Positions 50,839 through 59,789 of a DNA stretch of 64,000 nucleotides are shown one piece after another. The position numbers were made by a program, and so were the translations under genes. Each line of letters begins with the position of its first letter. Within the stretch, counting starts at the first letter, position 1. Source of the stretch: Glycomyces niveus (GTDB taxonomy: Bacteria; Actinomycetota; Actinomycetes; Mycobacteriales; Micromonosporaceae); assembly GCF_017592475.1 (NCBI RefSeq), contig NZ_JAGFNP010000002.1, positions 209,125-273,124 of the forward strand, written 5' to 3'. Below the pieces are notes generated by a model. It did no database searches. It was not told the DNA's origin and saw nothing but the letters and a program-made list of their open reading frames with translations.

Positions 50839-51702
50839 ATGACGAATCCACCGCAACCCGGCAGCTCCCGACGCACGGCCCTCAAGCGGATCGCGGCCAC
50901 CGCCGCGGCCGCCGTCACCGCACCCCTCATCGGCGCAGCGGACCCCGCCCGGGCCGCCGACGCCGCGGCCCAGCAGATCGGCGCCGCCGCATGGGAGACC
51001 CTCATCGACGGCAACTCCTTCGCGAGCCGGGCCGCCCTCGAGTCCGAGTGGAACTACCTGTACCCCTGGGGTTCCGACCACAACGGCACCGCCCGGATGT
51101 ACGCGTCTTCGACGGACGCCAACCACTGCTTCCTCTCGCCTGCGGGCGTCCTCAACCTCAAGGCCACCCGCATCACCTGGAACGAGGGCAACAGCAGCAA
51201 GGACCCCTACCTGCCCATCCGCTACCACTCGGCGGCGATCCACGCCAAGAACCAGGTCCTCGTCAACGACCGGTATCCGAACTGGGAGATCCGCGGCGAG
51301 TTCCAGGCCCCCTCGGCGCCCGGCACCTGGCCGGCGTTCTGGATCACCGGCGCCAACTCCTGGCCGCCCGAGAGCGACATCCTCGAATACAAGGGCGACA
51401 ACCGGAACTGGTTCAACACCTACGACGGCGGCTGGGACAACACGCTCGTCACCGTCGCCTCGCCCGGCAGCTGGCACGAGTACCGGATCTGGATGACCAA
51501 GACCTCCGGCACCGACGTCCAGATCCACTACTACCTCGACGACGTCTGGAAGGCCGCCCACACCGGCTCCAACTTCGTCGGCAAGCCGATGAACATCATC
51601 ATCAACCTCCAGATGGAGGGCTCCTCGGGTGCCAGCGGGCCCACCCGGGACACCTACTACAAGGCCCGCAACGTCTACGTGGGCCGCACCAACAACGGCT
51701 GA
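50839..51702 (+). CDS. Secreted GH16-family glucanase
   Basis: A 287-residue extracellular enzyme. A Tat-like signal (SSRRTALKRIAATAAAAVTAPLIGAADPARA) is followed by a jelly-roll domain. The active-site strand is WPPESDILEYKG, an ExDxxE motif with nucleophile and acid/base Glu at the two ends. NWEIRGEFQAPSAPGTWPAFWI is the preceding strand typical of GH16. The target is a beta-1,3/1,4-glucan or a galactan type polymer; the subfamily is not clear. ATG 50839 follows GAAGG; earlier in-frame starts overlap the palindrome. No binding module. Confidence 0.82.
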   Translation: MTNPPQPGSSRRTALKRIAATAAAAVTAPLIGAADPARAADAAAQQIGAAAWETLIDGNSFASRAALESEWNYLYPWGSDHNGTARMYASSTDANHCFLSPAGVLNLKATRITWNEGNSSKDPYLPIRYHSAAIHAKNQVLVNDRYPNWEIRGEFQAPSAPGTWPAFWITGANSWPPESDILEYKGDNRNWFNTYDGGWDNTLVTVASPGSWHEYRIWMTKTSGTDVQIHYYLDDVWKAAHTGSNFVGKPMNIIINLQMEGSSGASGPTRDTYYKARNVYVGRTNNG

Positions 51703-51710
51703 CCCGCAAC

Positions 51711-51747
51711 GAGAACGGACCCGGCTGCCGCAGCCGGGTCCGTTCTC
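51711..51747 (+). terminator. Terminator after GH16
   Basis: Perfect 17-bp stem (51711-51727 with 51731-51747) and 3-nt loop CCG. Confidence 0.9.
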
Positions 51748-51795
51748 GTCCGTTTGCGGGGGTTGGTTTTGGGAAGCGATTGCCCTACACTTTGC

Positions 51796-51811
51796 ATTGA
51801 TACATATCAAT
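51796..51811. promoter_or_regulatory. Palindrome upstream of pectinesterase
   Basis: ATTGATA-CA-TATCAAT, a perfect 16-bp inverted repeat, 60 bp before the start codon. A TTGCCC lies 10 bp upstream; the palindrome would cover the -10. Confidence 0.55.
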
Positions 51812-51870
51812 TCCCGACTGCTGAGGAACTACCCGGCATGTCTCAGCGGCCGGCTCTCCCTGGAGACGAC

Positions 51871-53376
51871 ATGTCAATGAACCTCCAAGTCCGCCCGCAC
51901 CGCGGGCGGCGGATGGCGGCCGTCCTCGCCGCCGTGCTGGGCGCGGTGATCGCCGCCGCCGGGACCTTCTTCATCACCGGCACGGCGCAAGCGGTGACCA
52001 CCGGCGTCTGGTACAACATCGAGTCGCGGCATTCGGGGCTGGTGCTGGGCATCCGCGCGGCCTCGACCGCCAGCGGGGCCGAGCTCGTCCAGTGGTCGAG
52101 CAACGGCTCGACCGACCAGCAATTCCGCTTCGTCGACGCCGGCGGCGGCTACTACAAGATCCAAGTGCGCCACTCGAACCAGGTCCTCGACGTCGAAGGC
52201 GCCTCGACCGCCGACGGCGCCAAGGTCCAGCAGTGGGGCGACGCCGGCAGCGCCAACCAGCAGTGGCGCGTCACCGAATCGGGCGGCTACGCCACCATCG
52301 TCAACCGCGCCTCGGGCAAAGCCCTCGACGTCTGGGCATGGTCCACCACCGCCGGCGGCCGCATCTCCCAGTACACCGCCACCGGCGCCACCAACCAGCA
52401 ATGGAAACTCAACCCCGCCGAAGGCGACGTCGACGCCGATTACGTGGTGGCCCTCGACGGCTCCGGCACCCACACCACGGTGCAGGCGGCGGTGAACGCC
52501 GCGCCCTCCGGCTCGACCATCCTCATCAAGAAGGGCACCTACAAGGGCAACGTGACCGTGCCGTCCTCGAAGACCGGCATCACCTTCATCGGCGCCACCG
52601 GGAACGCGGCCGACGTCGTCATCCACGACAACCGCTGCGCCAGTTGCGACAACGGGTCCGGCGGCACGTGGGGGACCAGCGGCAGCGCCAGCGTCCTGCT
52701 GCAGGGCGCGAACTTCACCGCCGAGGACCTGACCTTCGCCAACACCTACGACGAGGCGGCCAACGGGCAGAGCCAGGCCGTCGCCGTCAAGGTCCAGGGC
52801 GACCGGATGGTCTTCGACAACGTGCGCTTCCTCGGCAACCAGGACACCCTGCTCACCGACTCGCCCTCCGCGTCCACAGTGTCGCGCCAGTACTACCGCG
52901 ACTGCTACGTCGAAGGCGACGTCGACTTCATCTTCGGGCGCGGCACCGCCGTGTTCGACGGGTGCACCGTCCACTCGCTCACGCGCGGCTCCACCACCAA
53001 CAACGGCTACATCGTCGCGCCGAGCACCGAGATCACCAACCCGTACGGGATGCTGTTCTACCAGTGCACCCTGACCAGCAACGCGCCCGTCAACTCCGTG
53101 TACCTCGGCCGGCCCTGGCCCGCCGGCGGCTCGACCACCGCGCGCGGCCAGGTCCTCTACCGCCAGACCGTGATGGGCGCGCACATCCGCACGGCCGAAC
53201 CGTGGTCCGACATGTCCGGCCTCGCCTGGGAGGACGCCCGCCTGCGCGAGTACCAGAACACCGGACCGGGCGCGACCGTGAACGCCAACCGCCCGCAGAT
53301 GTCCTCCGGCGACGCCGCCAACCACGAACCCGCCGACTACCTGCGCGGCAGCGACGGCTGGAACCCGATCCGCTAG
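51871..53376 (+). CDS. Secreted pectinesterase with N-terminal RICIN domain
   Basis: A 501-residue extracellular enzyme that removes methyl groups from pectin. Signal with RGRR and a hydrophobic core (MAAVLAAVLGAVIAAAGTFFITGTAQA). RICIN trefoil at about 45-190 with three QxW repeats (VQWSSNGSTDQQF, VQQWGDAGSANQQW, ISQYTATGATNQQW). CE8 right-handed helix at about 200-501: QAVAVKVQGDR, the catalytic Asp pair in NQDTLLTD and CYVEGDVDFIFGRGTAVFDGC, and YLGRPW with substrate-binding Arg/Trp. GGAG precedes ATG 51871. The demethylated product is substrate for the PL9 lyase nearby. Confidence 0.92.
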   Translation: MSMNLQVRPHRGRRMAAVLAAVLGAVIAAAGTFFITGTAQAVTTGVWYNIESRHSGLVLGIRAASTASGAELVQWSSNGSTDQQFRFVDAGGGYYKIQVRHSNQVLDVEGASTADGAKVQQWGDAGSANQQWRVTESGGYATIVNRASGKALDVWAWSTTAGGRISQYTATGATNQQWKLNPAEGDVDADYVVALDGSGTHTTVQAAVNAAPSGSTILIKKGTYKGNVTVPSSKTGITFIGATGNAADVVIHDNRCASCDNGSGGTWGTSGSASVLLQGANFTAEDLTFANTYDEAANGQSQAVAVKVQGDRMVFDNVRFLGNQDTLLTDSPSASTVSRQYYRDCYVEGDVDFIFGRGTAVFDGCTVHSLTRGSTTNNGYIVAPSTEITNPYGMLFYQCTLTSNAPVNSVYLGRPWPAGGSTTARGQVLYRQTVMGAHIRTAEPWSDMSGLAWEDARLREYQNTGPGATVNANRPQMSSGDAANHEPADYLRGSDGWNPIR

Positions 53377-53382
53377 ACCGCA

Positions 53383-53416
53383 CCCGCCGCCGCCGGGCGC
53401 CCCGCCCGGCGGCGGG
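53383..53416. terminator. Hairpin after pectinesterase
   Basis: GCCGCCGGGC (53389-53398) pairs with GCCCGGCGGC (53404-53413), with further G-C pairs outside; 5-nt loop. Confidence 0.65.
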
Positions 53417-53537
53417 CACCTGCCTGCCCCCGGTTACCGGCAGGTTCGGCACCGCACCGGCGCGACCGGTGGTTGTCTGGAGGCACCGCCGGCGGCCGCG
53501 CGAGCGGCCGCCGCCCCGCCGACCAGGGAGGAACCAC

Positions 53538-54005
53538 ATGAACGCCGTGCAGCCGATACCCGACGACTACCCGCGTGTCACACCGTATCTTCACGTCAAA
53601 GGCGCATCCGACGCCATCGACTTCTACAAGGACGTGTTCGACGCGAGCGAGCGCGGCCGCATGAACAGCCCCAACGGCACCGTCATGCACGCCGAGATCG
53701 AGATCGGCTCGTCGCTGATCATGGTCGCCGACGAGTTCCCCGACATGGACGCCTACGCCCCCGGCCACTTCGGCGGCTCACCCGTGTCCATCCACGTCTA
53801 CGTCCAGGACGCCGACGCCACCTTCGCCGCCGCGCTCGCCGCCGGGGCGACCTCTCTCAACGAGGTCGCCGACCAGTTCTACGGCGACCGCACCGGGACC
53901 TTCCAGGACCCGTGGGGCCACAAGTGGCACGTCTCCAGCCGCTTCGAGGACATCTCCCCCGAGGAGCTGGAGCAGCGGATGGCCACCCAGCAGCAGCCGT
54001 CCTGA
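53538..54005 (+). CDS. VOC-family (PhnB/glyoxalase-like) protein
   Basis: A 155-residue vicinal-oxygen-chelate fold protein. VTPYLHVKGASDAIDFYKDVFDASERGRM is the PhnB-type entry; HAEIEIGSSLIMVADEFPDM and YGDRTGTFQDPWGHKWHV complete the two beta-alpha-beta-beta-beta units. Only some glyoxalase metal residues are present (His50, Glu52-type and GHKWHV). Often annotated as a bleomycin-resistance-like or DNA-binding helper, without proof. GGAGG precedes the ATG. Unrelated in function to the neighbouring pectin genes, as far as can be seen. Confidence 0.87.
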   Translation: MNAVQPIPDDYPRVTPYLHVKGASDAIDFYKDVFDASERGRMNSPNGTVMHAEIEIGSSLIMVADEFPDMDAYAPGHFGGSPVSIHVYVQDADATFAAALAAGATSLNEVADQFYGDRTGTFQDPWGHKWHVSSRFEDISPEELEQRMATQQQPS

Positions 54006-54015
54006 ACGGCGGAAA

Positions 54016-54045
54016 GCGGCCCGTCCGGGATCGGACGGGCCGCTC
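54016..54045. terminator. Bidirectional terminator between VOC and PL9 genes
   Basis: Perfect 13-bp stem AGCGGCCCGTCCG / CGGACGGGCCGCT with loop GGAT, between convergent genes. Confidence 0.88.
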
Positions 54046-54067
54046 GGAGTGAGGGCTCAGGCCCCGG

Positions 54068-55666
54068 CTACAGGGTCACCACCCTGCCGCCCAAGGTCAC
54101 CACGAGCTTCCCGGTCGAGTCGAACGACCAGCCCAGGGCCCCGGAGTAGTTCGCGCAGCGCGAACCGTTCGAGCCCGACCAGAACTGGTTCGAGCTGTCC
54201 GCGTTGCCGGAGATGCTGTCGTTCGTGCCGCCGCTGAAGAAGCACGAGGTGTTGTTGCGGAACACGTGTGAACCGGCGCTGAACTGGAAGTTCCGCTCCT
54301 CGCTGTCGATGCTCAGGTTGTTCGAGATCGTCATCGACCCGGGGTTCGAGTTGAACGTGAACCCGTGCTGGCCGTTGTCGAACGCGATGCTCCGCACCAC
54401 CGTGTGGTTGATCGGGACGTTCTCGCCGCCGAGCTTGTAGCCGTTGCGGTCGCCGTTGCTGAAGACTGTGCCGTTGGAGAGCGTGCCGTTGCGGTACGAC
54501 AGCGAGTCCTCGATGCGCACCGTCCCGATCGGGTCGTAGTCGGAGTAGGTGTACAGGTCCCAGCCGTCGTCGGCGTTGTTGTGCGCCACCGCGTACCGGA
54601 ACACGTTGCCCGAGCCCACCGTGAGCTTCGCGGCGAAGCCGTCCGCGTCCTCGCCGTCGGAGTCGGCGTTGTCGTGCGACTCGGCGCTGATGATGAGGTT
54701 GTTCGCCGGCCACGACGCCGTCGTGCTCGTGGACGACTGGCGCGAGAGCTGGACGCCGGAGTCGCGGTTGTAGCGGGTGAGCGTGCGCTCCAGGATGTTG
54801 TTGCTGCCGCTCACGAAGATGCCGTTGTCGCCGGCCCGCTCCACCGTGAGGCCCTTGATGTGCCAGTAGTTCGCGTACAGCGCCAGACCCCGGTTCGCGG
54901 AGGCCTCGGACTGCGCCGAGAAGTTCAGGACCGGCCGCTCGCCTGGGTACGCCGCCAGCGTGGTGCGGGCGCTCGACGAGCCGCTGTCCTGGTCGATCAC
55001 GATCGTGGACGAGTAGTTGTACATGCCGCCGCGCATGTAGATGGTGCCGCCCGCGTTCACCCGGCTCAGCGCCGAGGCCAGCGTGGTCGGAGCCGCCTCG
55101 GTGCCCGCGGCCGAGTCCGAACCGCCCGGGGCCACGTAGATCGCGCCGCTCGTCGGCGGGGTCGTGGGCACGGAGCCCCCGACCTCGAAGTCGAGGTAGT
55201 CGATGTTGGCGAGGCCGTCGGCGCTGGTGGCCGTGAGGCGGATCGTGTTGCTGCCGGCGTTCACCGGCACGGTCAGCGTCTTGGTCGACCAGGTGGTCCA
55301 GGAACCGGTGCCCGCGAAGGCGCTGGCGGACTGGGCGACCGAGCCGTTGACGGTGATGTCGGCGGAACGGGCGGCGGTGGTGCCGTTGGCGTACCGGATG
55401 CCAAGGGTGGCGGTGCCCGCGCTGGCGGCGTTCACCGTGAACTGGGCCGACGCACCCGTCGCGTTGGGGGTGTTGCAGAACCCGCTGCCGGAGAACCCGG
55501 CGTTGTTGGAGTCGATGGTGCCGGAGCAGGTCGCGGGCGAGGTCTCGGCCTCGTAGCGGATCGGCGCCGCCGAGGCGGCGTTCATCGCGACCAGGGTGGC
55601 CGCGGTGGCGATGATGCCGGCGAAGCCGGCCACGAGCGCGGTGCGCACGCTTCTTCGACGTGACAT
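54068..55666 (-). CDS. Secreted PL9 pectate lyase with CBM35-like domain
   Basis: A 532-residue extracellular lyase for polygalacturonate. Signal: RRRSVRTALVAGFAGIIATAATLVAMNAASA. CBM35-type jelly roll at about 35-165 (IRYEAETSPATCSGTIDSNNAGFSGSGFCN ... ANIDYLDFEV), then a TP linker and the PL9 beta-helix (180-532). GGTIYMRGGMYNYSSTI starts the helix; NNADDGWDLYTY supplies the calcium-binding Asp and GDRNGYKLGG the catalytic base Lys411, as in Pel9A. GAAGGGAAG precedes the ATG. Divergent from the GH5 gene across a 293-bp region with a promoter for each. Confidence 0.9.
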   Translation of the reverse strand: MSRRRSVRTALVAGFAGIIATAATLVAMNAASAAPIRYEAETSPATCSGTIDSNNAGFSGSGFCNTPNATGASAQFTVNAASAGTATLGIRYANGTTAARSADITVNGSVAQSASAFAGTGSWTTWSTKTLTVPVNAGSNTIRLTATSADGLANIDYLDFEVGGSVPTTPPTSGAIYVAPGGSDSAAGTEAAPTTLASALSRVNAGGTIYMRGGMYNYSSTIVIDQDSGSSSARTTLAAYPGERPVLNFSAQSEASANRGLALYANYWHIKGLTVERAGDNGIFVSGSNNILERTLTRYNRDSGVQLSRQSSTSTTASWPANNLIISAESHDNADSDGEDADGFAAKLTVGSGNVFRYAVAHNNADDGWDLYTYSDYDPIGTVRIEDSLSYRNGTLSNGTVFSNGDRNGYKLGGENVPINHTVVRSIAFDNGQHGFTFNSNPGSMTISNNLSIDSEERNFQFSAGSHVFRNNTSCFFSGGTNDSISGNADSSNQFWSGSNGSRCANYSGALGWSFDSTGKLVVTLGGRVVTL

Positions 55667-55762
55667 GTTGCTTCCCTTCGCAACTACGTTGTCGCGCTGG
55701 GGGTGAGGACCCCAGCCCCCGCGAATCAAACATCGAAATGTATGAATCAACCGGTTGCCACG

Positions 55763-55791
55763 AGCGTAAGGAAAAGGCTTTCCTCTGTCAA
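55763..55791 (-). promoter_or_regulatory. PL9 promoter with palindrome in the spacer
   Basis: On the minus strand: TTGACA (55791-55786), 17 bp, TACGCT (55768-55763). AGGAAA-AGGC-TTTCCT (55769-55784) fills the spacer exactly. A further 10-bp palindrome CAACCGGTTG (55748-55757), a LacI-style core, lies just downstream of the -10. Confidence 0.65.
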
Positions 55792-55858
55792 GGGTGCAAA
55801 CCAGACATTCCTTCTCGTGTTCGGAGTGGCCCGCCTCGACTCGGGTCGCGGACGCCGA

Positions 55859-55887
55859 TTGACAAAGTTGCGTCTCCCAACTTAATC
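55859..55887 (+). promoter_or_regulatory. GH5 promoter with inverted repeat in the spacer
   Basis: TTGACA (55859-55864), 17 bp, TTAATC (55882-55887). AAGTTG-N7-CAACTT (55865-55883) occupies the spacer and the start of the -10. Confidence 0.65.
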
Positions 55888-55959
55888 TTGCATTGAGGAT
55901 GGTCGATGGACCTCCCCGCCCGACCCCCTCTCGTAGTCAACGCGGACTTAAGGAGCGCC

Positions 55960-58035
55960 ATGCAAGGCGTCAAACGACGAACCCGCCGATGGATCACCCT
56001 GGTGGTGATGGCGGTCGCCACCATGGCGGCCGGACTCGGCGTGCTCGCCCCCTCGGTGGCCTACGCGGCCGAAGGCTGCAAGGTCGAATACAAGGTCGCC
56101 AGCCAGTGGCCCGGCGGCTTCACCGGCAACGTCGACATCACCAACCTCGGTACGCCGATCAACAAGTGGGACCTGGTCTGGACCTTCCCCAACGGCCAGC
56201 GCATCACCCAGATCTGGAGCGCCACCGCCACGAACTCCGGTGACACCTACACCGCGAAGAACGTGGACTACAACGCCAAGATCGCCACCAACGGCTCGGT
56301 CTCCTTCGGCTTCAACGGCTCCTGGACCACCACCAACGGCATCCCGGCGCAGTTCAAGCTCAACGGCGTCGTCTGCGACGGCTCCGTCGGCCAGCCCACC
56401 ACCTCGCCCACCACGGAGCCCACCACGACGCCGCCGCCCGGCGGGGCCACCGCGATGGAGACCGTCGCGGCCATGGAGCCGGGGTGGAACCTCGGCAACA
56501 CCCTCGACGCGGTGGGCGCCGACGAGACCGCCTGGGGCAACCCGCGCGTCACCCAGGCGCTGATCGACAACATCGCCGCCCAGGGATACAACAGCATCCG
56601 CATCCCCGTCACCTGGGACAACCACCAGTCCAAGACCGCCCCGTACGCGGTCGAGGACGCCTACCTCGACCGCGTCGAGGAGGTCGTGGGCTATGCGCTC
56701 AACGCCGACCTGCACGTGCTCATCAACATTCACCACGACTCGTGGATCTGGATGGCGGACATGAACACCAACCGCACGGTCGTCGAGGCCCGCTACGAGG
56801 CCATCTGGACCGAGGTGGCGACCCGCTTCCGCGACGCTCCGCCGGAGGTCCTGTTCGAGAGCGTGAACGAGCCGCAGTTCAACAATGTGGACGATCCGAC
56901 CGCCGAAGGGCTCCTGAACGACCTCAACGTCTCCTTCCACGAGATCGTGCGCGGCACCGGCGGCGGCAACGCCACCCGCGTGCTCGTGCTGCCGACCCTG
57001 CACACCAACGCCGGGCAGGCCCACCTCGACGCACTCAGCGCCACGATCGCCTCGCTGGACGACGAGAACATCGCCGCGACCATCCACTACTACGGCTTCT
57101 GGCCGTTCAGCGTGAACGTCGCGGGCTACACGAAGTTCAACGCCGAGGTCCAGGCCGACCTCGAGGGGTACTTCGACCGGGCCCACGCCGAGTTCGTCGC
57201 CAACGGCATCCCGGTGATCGTGGGCGAGTGGGGCCTGCTGGGCTTCGACGCCCACACGGGCACCGTCGAGCAGGGCGAGAAGCTGAAGTTCTTCGAGTAC
57301 CTGCAGTACTACGCGGCGCAGAAGGACCTCACCCTGCAGCTGTGGGACAACGGCCAGCACTTCAACCGGACCACCTTCCAGTGGCGGGACCCGGAGCTGT
57401 ACTCGATGATGAAGGCCGGGTGGACCTCCCGCTCGGGCACGGCCTCCTCGGACCAGGTGTTCGTGGCCAAGTCCGGCACGGTCTCGGACGTCTCGCTGAC
57501 GCTCAACCCGAACGGCACCACGTTCCAGGCGCTGCGCCTGGGCTCGACGAACCTCGTGCAGGGCACCGACTACACGATCTCGGGCAACACCCTGACGATC
57601 AAGGCGAGCCGGCTGACGGCCCTCCTGGGCGACCGGGTGTACGGCGTGAAGGCGAACCTGCACGCGGTGTTCTCGCAAGGGGCGCCGTGGCGGATCAGCG
57701 TCATCTCCTACGACCAGCCGACCATGTCGGCGGCCACGGGCGCCACGGGCTCGTTCGCGATCCCGACCCAGTTCAACGGCGACCAGCTGGCGACCATGGA
57801 GGCGAAGTACGCCGACGGCACGGCCGCCGGGCCGCACAACTGGACCTCCTACAAGGAGTTCGCGCGCGCGTTCAGCCCCGACTACACGGCCGGGACGATC
57901 AGCCTCCCGCAGGCGTTCTGGACCGACGTGAACGACGGCCAGAAGGTCACTTTGACGTTCCACTTCTGGAGCGGCAAGACCGTCACCTACTACGTGACCG
58001 AATCCGGCGGCAACGTCACCGGCTCGCTCACCTGA
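55960..58035 (+). CDS. Secreted GH5_4-type endoglucanase: CBM2-GH5-X2-CBM46
   Basis: A 691-residue extracellular multi-module enzyme. Signal (1-37) is followed by a CBM2 cellulose-binding domain (about 38-140, Cys40 with Cys137 region, surface Trps), a TTSPTTEPTTTPPP linker and GH5 (about 160-480; NLGNTLDA, SVNEPQ with acid/base Glu304, VGEWG with nucleophile Glu423). An X2/Ig-like module (about 490-590; GTVSDVSLTLNPNGTTFQALRLGSTNLVQGTDYTIS) and a C-terminal CBM46-like module end the protein. The GH5_4-X2-CBM46 order matches Bacillus halodurans Cel5B, which acts on xyloglucan and mixed glucans. AAGGAG precedes the ATG. Confidence 0.92.
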   Translation: MQGVKRRTRRWITLVVMAVATMAAGLGVLAPSVAYAAEGCKVEYKVASQWPGGFTGNVDITNLGTPINKWDLVWTFPNGQRITQIWSATATNSGDTYTAKNVDYNAKIATNGSVSFGFNGSWTTTNGIPAQFKLNGVVCDGSVGQPTTSPTTEPTTTPPPGGATAMETVAAMEPGWNLGNTLDAVGADETAWGNPRVTQALIDNIAAQGYNSIRIPVTWDNHQSKTAPYAVEDAYLDRVEEVVGYALNADLHVLINIHHDSWIWMADMNTNRTVVEARYEAIWTEVATRFRDAPPEVLFESVNEPQFNNVDDPTAEGLLNDLNVSFHEIVRGTGGGNATRVLVLPTLHTNAGQAHLDALSATIASLDDENIAATIHYYGFWPFSVNVAGYTKFNAEVQADLEGYFDRAHAEFVANGIPVIVGEWGLLGFDAHTGTVEQGEKLKFFEYLQYYAAQKDLTLQLWDNGQHFNRTTFQWRDPELYSMMKAGWTSRSGTASSDQVFVAKSGTVSDVSLTLNPNGTTFQALRLGSTNLVQGTDYTISGNTLTIKASRLTALLGDRVYGVKANLHAVFSQGAPWRISVISYDQPTMSAATGATGSFAIPTQFNGDQLATMEAKYADGTAAGPHNWTSYKEFARAFSPDYTAGTISLPQAFWTDVNDGQKVTLTFHFWSGKTVTYYVTESGGNVTGSLT

Positions 58036-58046
58036 CCTGACGAGTG

Positions 58047-58084
58047 AGGAACGGTCCCCGGCGCATGCGCCGGGGACCGTTCCT
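58047..58084 (+). terminator. Terminator after GH5
   Basis: About 18 perfect pairs (AGGAACGGTCCCCGGCGC, closed around AT) ending at 58084. Confidence 0.92.
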
Positions 58085-58207
58085 TCAGCTGCTCAAGAAA
58101 TTCGTGGGAGCGGTGCAACCCGTCGTTCTCGCGTCGACGTATTCATATTCGACGATCCCCAACGTCCACAGCGGCCTCGGGCCGCCACCCTCGAAATTGG
58201 AGACTGC

Positions 58208-58651
58208 ATGTCCATCCGCTCATCCAAGCTCGCCCTCCGCGCCGCCACGGCGCTCGCCGCCGCCCTCGTCGCGGGCTTCACGCTCGCCCCCGGCGCCGCC
58301 CAGGCCGCCTCCAGCGGCACGGCGTTCTGGAAGGACCCCGCCCAGATCTACAACGGCGGCCGCGCCGAGAGCTCGAGCTCGGGGGAGAACCTGGCGCTCC
58401 TGGACTTCCGCGCCGACGGCTGGGGCACCCGCGCCCAGCTGCAGGTCAAGACCCTCGACCCGGCCGGGTACTGGTACTGGAAGAACACGGGCCCGGTCTG
58501 CTTCGACGACACCAGCACGAGCAACTCCGCCGGCGGCATGACCGTCTGCGACAGCAACGTCGCCGAGGGCGCCACCTACCGCATCCACATCTGGGCCTCC
58601 CAGAGCGGGACCTACAAGTGGCACAACTACAGCGGCGAGATCACGGCCTAA
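58208..58651 (+). CDS. Small secreted protein with WKDP motif, unknown
   Basis: A 147-residue exported protein. Signal MSIRSSKLALRAATALAAALVAGFTLAPGAAQA, then a beta-rich mature part of about 114 residues (GTAFWKDPAQIYNGG, RAQLQVKTLDPAGYWYWKNTGPVCFDD, IHIWASQSGTYKWHNYSGEI). Two cysteines (about 98 and 114) could pair. The pattern of aromatic surface residues would fit a carbohydrate-binding or lectin-like role next to the cellulase, but I do not recognise a family. TTGGAG precedes the ATG. Confidence 0.75.
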   Translation: MSIRSSKLALRAATALAAALVAGFTLAPGAAQAASSGTAFWKDPAQIYNGGRAESSSSGENLALLDFRADGWGTRAQLQVKTLDPAGYWYWKNTGPVCFDDTSTSNSAGGMTVCDSNVAEGATYRIHIWASQSGTYKWHNYSGEITA

Positions 58652-58729
58652 GCGGCCGACTGCACTGAACCACGGAGCGGTTCGGGGCAGCCCTGGCGTT
58701 GGGGGCCAGGGCTGCGCGCAGGCGAAGCC

Positions 58730-59725
58730 TCAGCGGGTGGACTCGCGGACCCTGAGCTCGAACGGGGCCGTGTGGTCCTGCGGCTCGCGCTGCGGGTCCT
58801 CCAAGCGCGAGACGATGAGCTCGACGGCCTTCTCGGCCATCCAGCGGTGCCCCGGGGCCACAGTGGACAGCGACGGCGTGAGGAACTCCGCGACCGAGAT
58901 GTCGTCGAAGCCCACCACCCGCACGTCCTCCGGGCAGCGCAGGCCCAGATCCGCCAGACCCCGCATCACCCCGATCGCCACCGTGTCCGTGATGGCCACG
59001 ACCCCGTCGAAGTCGACGCCCGCCTCGTGCAGGTCGTGCACCGCGCGGCGGCCCGTCTCCTGGCCCATGCCCGACAGGCACACCAGCGCCGGGTCCACCG
59101 GGATCCCCGCCGCCTTCAGCGCCTCCGTGTACCCCCGGTACCGGCGCGAACCCACATGCACGCCTTCGAGACTCCACCCGGTCACGTTCGCGATCCTGGT
59201 GCATCCACGCTCGATCAAGTGCTCGGTGGCCGCCCGCGAACCGGCCTCGTTGTCCATGCCCACATGGTCGATGGCCTGCCCGTAGTCCCGCTCGCCCAGC
59301 ATCACGATCGGGAAGTCGCCCCAAGTGTGCGCCTGCTCCTTGGGATCGAGGATCACGGCGCTGATGATGAGGCCGTCGAACTGCAGCCGGTGCGACTGCG
59401 AGATCGCCTCGGCCTCGCCCTCGGCCGCCGCCCCGGTCTGCTCGATCGCCACATGGAACCCCTTGGCGGCCGCCGCGGCGATCACATGCTCGCCCAGCAC
59501 CCCGAAATACGGCTGGTCGACGCCGGGCACCGCGAGGCCGATGACCCCGGTGCGCCCGGCCTTCAACGTGCGGGCGTTGACATTGAGGCGGTAACCGGAT
59601 TGCTGGACGGCGTCGAGCACGCGCCGGCGCACGGGGTCGCTCACCCCGGGCCGGTTGTTGACCACATTGGATACCGTCATCTTCGACACCCCGGCCAGCC
59701 GCGCCACGTCGCTCATCGTCACCAT
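58730..59725 (-). CDS. LacI-family regulator
   Basis: A 331-residue repressor. MSDVARLAGVSKMTVSNVVNNRPGVSDPVRRRVLDAVQQSGYRLN is the LacI helix-turn-helix and hinge; the rest is a periplasmic-binding-like sugar domain (GVIGLAVPGVDQPYFG, GRRAVHDLHEAGVDFDGVVAITDTVAIGVMRGL). It lies directly downstream of the GH51 gene's end on the opposite side of a 64-bp gap, same strand, so the order is GH51 then LacI. A LacI-type operator precedes GH51. Likely ligand: arabinose or an arabino-oligosaccharide. Confidence 0.92.
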   Translation of the reverse strand: MVTMSDVARLAGVSKMTVSNVVNNRPGVSDPVRRRVLDAVQQSGYRLNVNARTLKAGRTGVIGLAVPGVDQPYFGVLGEHVIAAAAAKGFHVAIEQTGAAAEGEAEAISQSHRLQFDGLIISAVILDPKEQAHTWGDFPIVMLGERDYGQAIDHVGMDNEAGSRAATEHLIERGCTRIANVTGWSLEGVHVGSRRYRGYTEALKAAGIPVDPALVCLSGMGQETGRRAVHDLHEAGVDFDGVVAITDTVAIGVMRGLADLGLRCPEDVRVVGFDDISVAEFLTPSLSTVAPGHRWMAEKAVELIVSRLEDPQREPQDHTAPFELRVRESTR

Positions 59726-59789
59726 GTCAGTTACCGCCTCTCATCTGCCGCTCCATCCTCCCATCATCCGATGGGAGGAACATCTCCCG

